Notes under the pieces: model-generated | What the model was told of the DNA's origin: nothing | The model's input: only the letters and a program-made list of their open reading frames with translations | Databases searched by the model: none | Made by a program: the position numbers and the translations under genes | Source: Bacteroidales bacterium | Lineage (GTDB): Bacteria > Bacteroidota > Bacteroidia > Bacteroidales > UBA1715 | Assembly (NCBI GenBank): GCA_016714605.1 | Contig: JADKDL010000026.1 | Location: 15,219 to 79,218, forward strand | DNA length: 64,000 bases | Direction of reading: 5' to 3' | Shown here: positions 55,159 through 64,000 of the stretch, in pieces | How the letters are laid out: every line of letters starts with the position of its first letter | Numbering within the stretch: the stretch's first letter is position 1

Positions 55159-55451
55159 GCTTTTTCCCAACTAAGATACATTTAGCTTCGAGCATATTCT
55201 TTTTACCTACCAAAATAATTTCATACTTCCCATAACATAAATCTTATTGACCGATATCATTTTATTGTATGCGCAAATAAAAGTGAGATTTCTATACAGA
55301 AATAATAATACTGCTAATTTTGTCGGCGAGAAGACTGTATTAAACAAGAAAACATTTATTTATAGAGTGTGCTGTTTCACATTGGATTGCATACTCTATA
55401 TTTTATTCTCAAATGTAAACTCAAAACCAAAAACCAAAACTTAAGAAAACT
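55159..55451. other. Leader region of the beta-helix gene
   Basis: No gene is convincing; an open frame at 55247-55444 has no start context or family features. TAATTTTG at 55315-55322 fits the -7 box and is the likely promoter for the gene at 55452. Confidence 0.4.
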
Positions 55452-56759
55452 ATGAAAACAATGAGATTTATTACAAAGTTAATGCTCGTAGCATTTTTAG
55501 CAGGATTACATTCACAACTATTCGCTAACGATTTAATAGTTGCAGAAAATGGCGCAGGTGGCGCATATTCAAGCATTACCGATGCACTAGCAGCATCAGT
55601 AGATGGAGATAGGATTTTTATCACGCCAAAGTCGGGAGGTGCAGCTTATGCTGAGGACTTAAATCTTGATAAAAGTATCCAACTTTTGTCTAATAAAGAA
55701 GGTGAGTTCTTTACCATCCAAGGAGAAATAACGGTTACTCCCGAAATTGCTCGTAAAATAACTATTATAGGTATGAGAAACCTACAAGGTAGCATAACTT
55801 CTACAGTAGCTAGTCCGGAGGGTGAGCCATGTGAAGTAAATATTATGAATTGCGATTTTAAGCTAGGTAATATTCTTTTTGATGTAGATTACTTTAAAAT
55901 GACAATTGCTTCCAACCTGATTAAAGGAAAGGTAATTATTAGAAATGGAAAAATAATTGGAAACAGTATTAGTAATAAAGAAAATGGAATCTCTGTAACG
56001 GTAAATTCTGATTTGAACATTTCAAATGATACTATATTAGTTGTAGCCAACAAAATCAACAACTCATACTTAACAGTTGGAAGTACATACAATTACGGTA
56101 TCTATATAAAAACAACATCGCATTTCTTTATGATTTCTAATAATTTCGTAAAATATGAATACGGGAGTTATTATGCTTGGCCTACAACCTATTATTATGG
56201 ATATGGAATCTTTGTTGAAAATGCAAAAAACGCATCGAACGGTAAAAACACAATTTTAAATAACACTTTATACAGAGAAGAAACTGCAAATATAGGAGGA
56301 AATCTTTGGGGTATTTATGTTAGTTCTATTCCTGCAGATGCTTCTGTTGATATTGTTAATAATTTAATTGTAGCAAATGCGTCTATGCCAATTAATGAAG
56401 GTATTATCAGCTATAGCAATACAGGTATTGTTGCATCTAACTATAACTTTTTCAGCAATGTAACTACTGCTTTTAAAGATGCTGTTGATGATGGTACAAA
56501 TAAAATTGATTCAAACACACTGGTTGATAATGAAGGCAAACTTGCAGCTAATAGCGACGCTATAGATGGTGGTAATCCTGATTCTGTATATTATGATATA
56601 GACCTAACACGTGCTAATGTTGGAGTTTATGGAGGTTCTTTTACCCTAGATAACTTCTTCCCTATAACCGGTGCTGCCAGAGTTTATTTTGTTCAAGCTC
56701 CTCGACGTGTTATTATTGGAAACACTATAAAAATTAAAGCTGAAGCTTTTGATAGATAA
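55452..56759 (+). CDS. Exported right-handed beta-helix-like protein
   Basis: This 435-aa protein starts with a signal peptide (MKTMRFITKLMLVAFLAGLH, cut after FA). The mature part opens LIVAENGAGGAYSSITDALA, a typical start of parallel beta-helix proteins. Many short strands with Asn turns follow (NIMNCDF, KIIGNSISNKEN, NTILNNTLY, VDIVNNLIVAN). It ends VVIGNT-like, RRVIIGNTIKIKAEAFDR, without a recognisable T9SS sorting domain. It precedes the Ig-repeat gene by 180 bases and may share its expression. It could be a polysaccharide-binding or lyase-like surface protein, but no catalytic residues are evident. Confidence 0.75.
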   Translation: MKTMRFITKLMLVAFLAGLHSQLFANDLIVAENGAGGAYSSITDALAASVDGDRIFITPKSGGAAYAEDLNLDKSIQLLSNKEGEFFTIQGEITVTPEIARKITIIGMRNLQGSITSTVASPEGEPCEVNIMNCDFKLGNILFDVDYFKMTIASNLIKGKVIIRNGKIIGNSISNKENGISVTVNSDLNISNDTILVVANKINNSYLTVGSTYNYGIYIKTTSHFFMISNNFVKYEYGSYYAWPTTYYYGYGIFVENAKNASNGKNTILNNTLYREETANIGGNLWGIYVSSIPADASVDIVNNLIVANASMPINEGIISYSNTGIVASNYNFFSNVTTAFKDAVDDGTNKIDSNTLVDNEGKLAANSDAIDGGNPDSVYYDIDLTRANVGVYGGSFTLDNFFPITGAARVYFVQAPRRVIIGNTIKIKAEAFDR

Positions 56760-56939
56760 TTATCTTTTTTACAATAAATATGGCAGTGATGGCTCTCTAA
56801 GTTACAATTTTAAAGAGCTAAACAACCGCTATTTATAGGTAAAACATTTATTTGGTAATATTATAGCCTGTAATTTTTCATCACTTTGAATAATTATACT
56901 AGAATATTAACATATTTATTAATAAATAAAGAAACAAAA

Positions 56940-59900
56940 ATGAAGATAATTATAAAAGCAAGATCGCTACTGTTGCTGGTGTCGGTACTATGTACCCTTT
57001 CTCAGCAGATTCATGCGCAATTGCCCGATTCTAAAATTACAACTGCCGAATATTTTATCGACCTTGACAAAGGTGAAGGTCTAAATACTGCATTGCAAGT
57101 GTATGATGGGAAATGGGATAATGCAATTGAAACGGTTCTAAAAAATGATATTTCTCTCACCCTCGGTATGCACAAAATAGGCATCCGTGTAAAAGACACT
57201 TTGGGCTGGAGTCCGGTATTTCAGACTATTGTAAGTGTTGAAGACAAAAAGACAATCGAGAATCAGATGCAAATAGCAGCCGGAGAGTATTTTTTCGATA
57301 CCGATCCGGGGCTAGGCAAGGGCGTAAGCCTTATTGCTTTCAAAGGCAACTTTGATAATGCACTTGAAACTGCTATAAAGAACATTACTACTCTACCTAG
57401 CGAAGGTATTCACCGTTTGGGTATGCGCGTAAAAGATTATAGTGGAAATTGGAGTGCGCCTTTTTATACGGTAATAAGTATTGAAGGTAAAATGCTTGTA
57501 GATAATAAAAGGGTTACTTACGGTGAGCTTTTCTTAAATTCCGACACTGCTTCTGCTACTCCGTTTTTAGCGTTTAATGGTGCTTTTGATCAGGCCATTG
57601 AGACTTTGATACAAAGCAACGATAAAATTGCTCAAACCTCGGGTTTGCAACGTCTTAATATAAGAATTAAGGATATTGCAGGTAATTGGAGTTCGGTGTT
57701 TAGTACGGTTATAAGTATTGAAGAGAAAATGACTGCCAGAGCATTGAAAATAACCGCTGGTGAATATTTTATCAATGACGACCCAGGTGCTGGTGCTGCT
57801 ACTCCATTTTTAGCGTTCGACTTTAATTTTGATGCTGCATTTGAAACAATTATTAAAGATGGTCTGAAAATGGAAGATGCCGGACTGGCAGTTTTATCGG
57901 TTCGGGTAGCCGATGCTGATGGCAACTGGAGCAGTGTATTTTCTACCGTAATCTCTGTTGAGTCTCCAATTAAAACCAGACAATCAAACATCGTTTCGGG
58001 TGAAATATACTGGGATATCGATCCGGGCGAAGGTATGGGTAGCCCTATTATTGCTTTCGATGGCGATTTTGACAATGCGGTTGAACTGGCGGCTCAGTCT
58101 TTCAATACTGCGGCTATAGGTACAGGGCATCATACATTGGCTTGTCGTGTAAAAGATAAAACAGGCAAATGGAGTCCGGTTGTGAAAACGGTTGTTTTTA
58201 TTGATGAATGTCTCACAAAACCAATTGCTACAGTTGTTGCTGAAGATGATAAAACAAGTTTTTGTCAGGGTGACAGCGTGAAACTAACTGCAAATACGGG
58301 TAGTTTCAAATATCGTTGGGTTGTAGGTGGTACGCAGTTGCCTGATACTACTCAGAGTATTTATGTTGCAAAATCGGGCTACTACAAAGCTGTTGTAATT
58401 GACGGAAATGGTTGTCCGGGTGCTTCTGATGCGCTTTCTATAAATGTAATTCCTTTGGATACTAAAATAGCTACATCTAAGAATCCTGTTTTGTGTAAGG
58501 GCGAGGCTGTTGTGCTTTCGGTAACTGCCGGATATACTTCTTACGCATGGAGCACGGGTTCTAAAGGAACATATATAAACGTAGATACTTCGGGTATTTA
58601 TAAAGTTTCTGTTACTAATCTTAATTGCACCAGAACTGATTCGGTAGAGGTAATTGTAAATCCATTGCCTAACGAACCAATAATTCAAGAGCTTGGACCA
58701 ACTACCATTTGTCAAGGTGATAGTGTGATGCTACAAACATCTGCTATTTTCGACTCATATTTGTGGAGCAATGGCGCAAAGAGCAAGAAAGTAAAAATCG
58801 AAAAATCGGGAATTTATTATGTTACCGTAGCCAATACGTTCAATTGTCAGGCGGTAAGTTCTGTTCCTGTTTCAGTGAGTGTTTTAAATTCGAAACCTAC
58901 AGTATATTCTCTTGGTTCTGCGGTGCTCTGCGATGGCGATAGTGTAAAACTCTATACTACCGGAAACTTTACCGAATATCTTTGGAACACGGGCGATACT
59001 TTGCCTCAGATTTATGCTAAAAGCGGAGGAAGCTATACGCTTACGGTTACTTATAATGAATGTACCGGATATTCTGATGCTTTTGAAGTTACCGTAAATC
59101 CTGATGTTGCAGTGCCTCAAATTAGCAAAAGCGACACAACTACTTTTTGTGAAGGTGGCAGTGTAAAACTTACTTCTAGCATTACCGAAAATATTGCATG
59201 GAATACAGGCTCAACCAGTGCCTCTATTACGGTGCAGTCGTCGGGCTTGTATTATGTAACTACTCGCAATCAGTATGGTTGTACAGCAAGCTCATCGCCA
59301 GTAGCGGTAACGGTGCTTTCTCTTACGCCTACAATTGTTGCCAGCAAATCTTTGTCATTATGTCAAGGTGATAGTTTGCAATTGAGTGTTGGAAAGGGTT
59401 ACTCTTCTTACCTTTGGAGCAATGGTGCCAAAACGGAATCAATAACCGTTAACAAAACCGATAGTTATAGTGTAACCGTAACCAATAGTCTCTGTGGTGC
59501 AAACGAAGGTATTTCTTTGCCTGTAAAGGTAACTGTAAATCCTGCAATGACCAAACCGAGCATTACACAAGAGGGTGCATTGCAAATGTGCAGTAGCGAA
59601 ACCCTACTGCTTACGGCTAGTCCGGCTGCGGCTTACCTTTGGAGCAACGGTGCCGCATCGCAATCTATTTCTATTGTTAAGGCAGGTACCTATTTTGTGC
59701 GAGCTTACAATGAATTTGGATGCTCAAAAATATCCGATTCTGTAGATGTAAACATTTACCCGCAACCTATAAAACCGAATGTATTTGCCGATGGAAAATT
59801 GTCTATTTGCACTGGCGACAGTGTGAAACTGACTACCGATGCAGCAGCCGATTTTGTATGGAACAATGGCGATAAATCTGCCTCTATTTATGTTAAGCAA

Positions 59901-61984
59901 AGTGGCGAATATTACGTTATTGTCTCTAGTGCAGATAAGTGCCAAGCTCAATCAGACAAGGTTCAGGTTACTGTTACCGATGTAGATGCGAAAATCACAG
60001 CTTCGGGCAAAACGGTATTCTGCGAAGGCGATAGTGTAACACTTATGTTGCAGTCGGGTTATGATTCTTATGCGTGGAGCAACGGTCAAACTACTAATGA
60101 GGTTGTAATAAAAACCGATGATACCTATCAGGCTACCGCTACCAAAAATGGTTGCGAGAAGATAACCAATCCGCTAGAAGTAACAGTATGGCTTAACCCT
60201 ACAGTGCCGGTAATATCTCAGAGCGACACAGCTCGTTTTTGTCAGGGTGATAGTGTTATTCTATCCTCTTCTTTAAACGATTCATATCGTTGGTCTTCGA
60301 AAGATACTACTCAATCTATTGTTGTTAGAAAATCAGGAAACTATGTAGTTACTGTTGCTAACGACTTTGGGTGTTCTAAAGTATCGTCTGATTTTACGGT
60401 AACCGTTATTCCTAATCCGGCTACTCCTATTGCTACTATTATGAAAGGTAATACTGATTTTTGTGTTGGCGATAGCGTTTTACTCTCATCTGATAATGCT
60501 TACAAATACCTTTGGAGTACCGGAGATACCGTAAGGCAGGTTTGGGTAAAAGAAAGCGGATTGTATCATGTGGTGGTTACTAATGTTGATAATTGTAGTA
60601 GCGCATCGGAATATACGCAGATTGTAAAACACAACCTGCCTGATGCTAACATTCTAGCTTTGGGTAGCACTGTTTTGTGCTTAGGCGATAGCGTTGTGCT
60701 TTATACACAACCGGCTGTAAAATATGAATGGAGTACAAACGATACTGCACGAAATATTACTATTAAAACCGAAGGGATTTATGGGGTTGCAATTACCGAC
60801 CAATGGGGTTGCGTCAATTCTGATACTACCACGGTTATTGTTCACCAGTTGCCCGATGCACGTTTGAATATAAAAGACACTGTACATTTTTGCGCTGGCG
60901 ATTCTGTTATTGTCTTTCCTAAATTCTATGAGACTCAAACCTTACAGTGCATTTGGAATGGTAAAGATAGCTTGACTATGCTTACGGTAAATAAAACAGG
61001 TGTTTATTCTGCTTTGGTAAGTAATGAGTTTGGTTGTAAAACTAAATCTGATACCCTATGGGCATATAGTCACGATATGCCTGTAGCCGATATCACCTCA
61101 TCATCAGTAACTGAGTTTTGCAAAGGCGATAGTGTAATTCTATCTATTCCTGCTGCATACAAATATAGCTGAGTAATCTAGATTCTACTCAAAGTATTGT
61201 AGTGAAATCTTCGGGTACTTATATGGTAACTGTTGAAAATGAATATCAGTGCAAATCGACCGATTCTATTGCTATCGTAGTAAAAGCAAGACCCGAAGCA
61301 ACTTTAGCTTTGAGCGGACCAACTCGTTTTTACGAAGGTGAAACGGTAGAATTGCAAGCTGGTCTTGCCGATAAATACCAGTGGAGCACTGGCGATACTA
61401 CGCAGAGCATAAATGTAACAGCTAGTGGTAGTTTTGTGGTTACGGTAAGCAATGCCAATGCTTGTAGTGCAACATCGCAAACGGTAGTTGTTTCGGTATT
61501 TCCATTGCCGCTAAAGCCTGAAATATCGCAGAGCAACGACACGCTTATTGCAGTGCCTACTAATGCTGGTGGGGCTTATAATTGGTATTTGAACAGTCAG
61601 AAAATTATAACCACTGCAAAACCAAGGCTTAAACTGAATGAAACAGGTATGTATTACGTGGTTGTTGCCGATAGCAATGGTTGTTCGGTAACATCTGAGG
61701 AATTCTATTCGGTGTACACCAGTCTTACGGATGGTAGTTCAAAAATCACTGTTTATCCTAATCCGGCTGTAGAATATGTTCAAATTTCAACAACCGATAT
61801 CGATAAACTGCCACTAAGCCTCAATGTTTTTGATGCGAATGGAAAAAATGTATTTGGCACGTTTACTATTTCCGAGTCGCTCTTTGAAATAAATGTAGGG
61901 CAGTTATCTGCCGGAGTATATATGTTTCAAATATCGAGCAACAATGAACTAATCAAAATAGAACGAGTTACAATAGAAAGATAA
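56940..61984 (+). CDS. T9SS type A cargo protein with Ig-like repeats, about 1,681 aa, frameshifted
   Basis: The ATG at 56940 starts a signal peptide (MKIIIKARSLLLLVSVLCTL, cut near HAQ); a TTG at 56886 was rejected. Residues 25-420 hold five repeats of about 78 aa (AEYFIDxDPGxG, then FDNALET, then RVKDxxGNWSxVFxTVISVE). Residues 430-1560 hold about 15 Ig/PKD-like repeats (CxGDSVxLxxxxxxYLWSNG, then SGxYxVTVTNxxGC). The C-terminus (KITVYPNPAVEYVQI to LSAGVYMFQI) is a type A T9SS sorting domain. The frame stops at 61170-61172. Adding one G to the dinucleotide there (TGAGT to TGGAGT) restores YSWSNLDSTQSIVVKSSG and the full repeat. The protein should be exported through the T9SS and anchored at the surface. 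Its ligand is unknown. Confidence 0.88.
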
Positions 61985-62010
61985 GATTCTTATTATTTGG
62001 GGTTTAATCA

Positions 62011-62043
62011 AAGGAGGCGATTTTATGAATTGCCTCCTTTTTT
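62011..62043 (+). terminator. Intrinsic terminator after the Ig-repeat gene
   Basis: AAGGAGGC and GCCTCCTT form the stem around a loop with further A/T pairing, followed by a T-run, 27 bases beyond the stop codon. Confidence 0.8.
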
Positions 62044-62335
62044 GTTGGGGTTATTTTTTGGGAATGTGATATAGTGACTCAGGTAAATTCAAGTAGCGTG
62101 GGCTTAGTGTATTGTTTTATTCGGTTATCAAAAATAAACAGATTATCTATAAATGATAACTCTGACGTAGGCGAGAAGTTTTGTTTTTTTGTCTTAATGC
62201 CGAGCAAAAAGTTCTACATTATTTTTAAAATGATAACGTTTGGGCTGCAACCACGTAGTGCTCAGCGAAGCACACCCCAAAAGAGCGCTGGTCTTTTAGA
62301 CCTATCAGATTCATGTTTATTGAGCATATTTTCTA
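62044..62335. other. Intergenic patch with small hairpins, no gene seen
   Basis: GTGCTCAGCGAAGCAC (about 62259-62274) and GGTCTTTTAGACC (about 62290-62302) are compact hairpins in an otherwise non-coding stretch, similar in style to 32960-33040. The open frame at 62074-62367 looks spurious. Confidence 0.45.
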
Positions 62336-62788
62336 TTAACACAGTCTGCTATAGATTAGTCCTTTAGGCACTTTAAGTTTTCCATTTGATTTTTTTGTGT
62401 CAAAATAAAGGATTATCGTTTTAGTATCTGACTTAATAGTACACTCCCTTAGAACCCTACTTCTCTTATTTGTCTTATCAACTATAACATCATTAATTCT
62501 AATAACTTGACATGATTTTAAAGAATCAATGGGGATTATGTGAGAATATTCAATATTATCTTCATTTACTATCTCGTTATATGAAGATAATCTATTTACA
62601 TAAGCATAAATAATGCTATCACTGCATACTTGTTTAAATTTTATGCAAATTGGATTTCCCATTGAATATCCATATGATTCATCATCACAATTATGAGCAC
62701 TATTTATCTTCATTTCAAGACTTGTTCTACAACTAACAAAAAATAATGCTGCGAAAATCAATATTTGAAAAGTGAGTATTTTTCCCAT
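62336..62788 (-). CDS. Small lipoprotein of unknown function
   Basis: This 150-aa protein has a lipoprotein signal (MGKILTFQILIFAALFFVSC, Cys at residue 20). The mature part is polar with several cysteines (HNCDDE, NPICIK, KQVCSD, KSCQV, RECTI) that could form disulphides in the periplasm or at the surface. No family is recognised. It stands alone among short fragments. Confidence 0.6.
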   Translation of the reverse strand: MGKILTFQILIFAALFFVSCRTSLEMKINSAHNCDDESYGYSMGNPICIKFKQVCSDSIIYAYVNRLSSYNEIVNEDNIEYSHIIPIDSLKSCQVIRINDVIVDKTNKRSRVLRECTIKSDTKTIILYFDTKKSNGKLKVPKGLIYSRLC

Positions 62789-62969
62789 ATTCTGTTTCTT
62801 AAATCATATGTAACCAAAACTAATGGTACTATTCTTAAAATTGCACCAACGGTGGCTGTATAAAAATACAGCTAAATGCGGAGATGTATTTTATCCCCAA
62901 AAACTAAACTTAATGCAGACTACGAGGCTTCGAATAACAATGGACTCGGCTGCTCATTATTCTAGAGTG

Positions 62970-63128
62970 TTAGGCAAATGGAATAATTCTATCCTTCGGT
63001 CTGTTCGTTTTGAAATACTGTAAAATTTGTTCTTTAGATAAATCTGCTATCTCTAAGCTAATTTTATCTCTCATTTCTCGCATATACTCAACAGCATGAA
63101 ATTCTTTTGTCTCATCTTTAGTTTTCAT
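62970..63128 (-). CDS. Small antitoxin-like protein paired with a PIN toxin
   Basis: This 52-aa protein (MKTKDETKEFHAVEYMREMR, then LSKEQILQYFKTN) is charged and helical, like the short antitoxins that accompany Bacteroidota PIN proteins (EFDAVKFMREQR-type). Its ATG overlaps the 3' end of the PIN frame by 11 bases, which is typical of coupled toxin-antitoxin genes, although here the toxin comes first. It is too short for automated length cut-offs. The antitoxin role is inferred from context and pattern. Confidence 0.6.
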   Translation of the reverse strand: MKTKDETKEFHAVEYMREMRDKISLEIADLSKEQILQYFKTNRPKDRIIPFA

Positions 63129-63578
63129 ATTTTATTAATTCTCTAGGTGATCTAATATCAATTGCTATGTATCCAAATCTAATGTTTACTGAATTGTATC
63201 TTCTAATCCTATCCGCGTTTACAATGTGATAAAATTCCAACTTGCAAGGTTATCAGCTTTATGTAAGGTTGCTAATGCAATATGCAAACAGTCATCAAAA
63301 CTTGTTTTCCCTACAACCTTTTCTGATGTATATTTTGAAGCCAAATCTATTGCATCTCCAGTTACTTCAACAAATTCAACAAAATCTGAAGGTAATGTCC
63401 TAATAAGTTGTTTTACTTTCTCTGGAGCTTTTTCTAATTCTCTTTCAGTAACTTCCGAAAAGATTATTTTGATTTCATTTTTCCTTATTCTATCAAAAGG
63501 CGGTTTTGTATACTCTTAGAATTCCTTATCAAAGTAGCCTCCAAATACAAAAGTATCAATATATATTCGTTGCTTCAT
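63118..63578 (-). pseudogene. PIN-domain ribonuclease (VapC-like toxin), interrupted twice
   Basis: The ATG at 63578 starts MKQRIYIDTFVFGGYFDKEF, with the first acidic residue of a PIN domain (D8). Codon 21 is TAA (63516-63518), and the frame then continues PPFDRIRKNEIKIIFSEVTE and SFDDCLHIALA with the later acidic residues. Near 63240 a single missing base must be restored to pass from WNF into HIVNADRIRRYNSV and on to the end at 63118. The intact protein would be about 153 aa. PIN toxins cleave RNA. A nonsense codon plus an indel suggests an inactive toxin, or two sequencing errors. A -7 box and a palindrome lie just upstream. Confidence 0.7.
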
Positions 63579-63591
63579 TTTTTTTATTTCT

Positions 63592-63606
63592 ATTTGTACA
63601 AATGTA
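63592..63606 (-). promoter_or_regulatory. -7 box overlapping a palindrome upstream of the PIN gene
   Basis: The minus strand reads TACATTTG (63599-63606, fits TAnnTTTG), and it overlaps the perfect 12-bp palindrome ATTTGTACAAAT at 63592-63603. The palindrome is 14 bases upstream of the PIN start, the expected place for an autoregulatory operator of a toxin-antitoxin module. Confidence 0.5.
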
Positions 63607-63735
63607 GCAAGATATATCGGAATATTTTTTTCATTTCCTTGAGACTAACAAACTAATATTACCATTGCATAACGAACCGCCGTTTAGGTAATCAGGACGT
63701 ACAGTTAGAAACGCACGATTAGCATTTGGTTTTTT

Positions 63736-63885
63736 TTAAACTCCTTTTGGAAGTCCAACACGAGCAAGAATCTCATTTGTTTTTTGTAGTTTTTCAGGGA
63801 AAAGAGTTCTTCCTCTAAACCGCTCTAATTTTTTGTCAATTTTAACTATTGGAATTTTATTTTCGTTTATTGATTTTAGATTCAT
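63736..63885 (-). CDS. Small hypothetical protein (49 aa)
   Basis: The frame MNLKSINENKIPIVKIDKKL, ending ARVGLPKGV, has an ATG 11 bases after the stop of the upstream partial gene, so the two appear to be coupled in one operon. The protein is basic and helical. I do not recognise a family. A small second component of a two-gene module is possible. Confidence 0.45.
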   Translation of the reverse strand: MNLKSINENKIPIVKIDKKLERFRGRTLFPEKLQKTNEILARVGLPKGV

Positions 63886-63896
63886 AACTTCAATTA

Positions 63897-63998
63897 TTAA
63901 ATTTTATTTGTTTTTCGAGTTATTAAAAATGCTTCATAATCTTCACCGACAATAAACTCTTCCCATGCGTCGTCTTTCAAGCCAAAAATAAGAAAGTC
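63897..63998 (-). CDS. Partial gene, C-terminal 33 residues only
   Basis: The frame enters from beyond the window edge and reads DFLIFGLKDDAWEEFIVGED to the stop TAA at 63897-63899. The composition is that of a real C-terminus, but too little is visible to name it. The 49-aa gene follows closely. Confidence 0.5.
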   Translation of the reverse strand, partial: DFLIFGLKDDAWEEFIVGEDYEAFLITRKTNKI

Positions 63999-64000
63999 TG

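Noticed and set aside
55247..55444. 65-aa open frame upstream of the beta-helix gene
   Set aside because: It spans the likely promoter, ends eight bases before the real start and has no signal, motif or family pattern.
62074..62367. 97-aa open frame after the Ig-repeat gene
   Set aside because: It covers hairpins, overlaps the 3' end of the lipoprotein on the other strand and has a random composition.
62823..63023. 66-aa open frame
   Set aside because: It overlaps the antitoxin-like gene in antisense, contains a GCTGTAT/ATACAGC hairpin and lacks coding character.
63226..63519. 97-aa plus-strand open frame
   Set aside because: It is the antisense shadow of the PIN gene, which has clear family motifs on the minus strand.

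Overview
The window is an AT-rich stretch of a Bacteroidota chromosome, probably from a member with a type IX secretion system (T9SS) and possibly a glider. The evidence is a SprB-type giant adhesin followed by a PorP/SprF-family gene, T9SS sorting domains of both type B (gliding-associated) and type A (Por), several -7 boxes of the Bacteroidota form TAnnTTTG, and conserved Bacteroidota neighbourhoods (rlmH next to DUF4783-nadC). Nothing in it fixes the genus.

Layout. 1-1.7 kb: the 3' part of a SurA-like parvulin, a CAU tRNA and nudC. 1.8-25.5 kb, minus strand: one giant SprB-like gene (about 7,096 aa once four single-base indels are corrected), then a PorP/SprF gene and a lipoprotein. 26-28.5 kb: a SNF2-family helicase and a DUF486 membrane protein. 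28.6-33 kb: an isolated large NACHT-type NTPase ending in a PD-(D/E)XK-like nuclease domain, the best candidate here for an undescribed defence gene, beside a decayed, hairpin-rich intergenic patch. 33-41 kb: housekeeping and membrane genes (rpsP, transketolase, CPBP protease, MarC, YkgJ) and lipoproteins. 41-45 kb: an AlgI/AlgJ-like polysaccharide O-acetylation pair, a HAD phosphatase and a second CAU tRNA. 45-49 kb: a solitary type IIG restriction-modification enzyme. 49-55 kb: a large sensor kinase with rlmH, divergent from DUF4783-nadC. 55-62 kb: two exported proteins, a beta-helix protein and a 1,681-aa Ig-repeat protein with a type A T9SS sorting domain. 62-64 kb: a lipoprotein, a damaged PIN toxin module and fragments.

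The largest theme is cell-surface biology: T9SS cargo, its SprF-like partner and surface glycan acetylation. The second is defence: the NACHT-nuclease, the type IIG enzyme and the PIN module, each standing alone rather than in one island.

A caution applies throughout. At least nine otherwise well-conserved reading frames are interrupted by single-base indels, mostly in homopolymers, and rpsP carries an in-frame UGA. Two real genes (nudC, the sensor kinase) stop at UGA, so a changed genetic code is unlikely. The simplest reading is residual sequencing or assembly error, so broken genes should not be called biological pseudogenes without read support.
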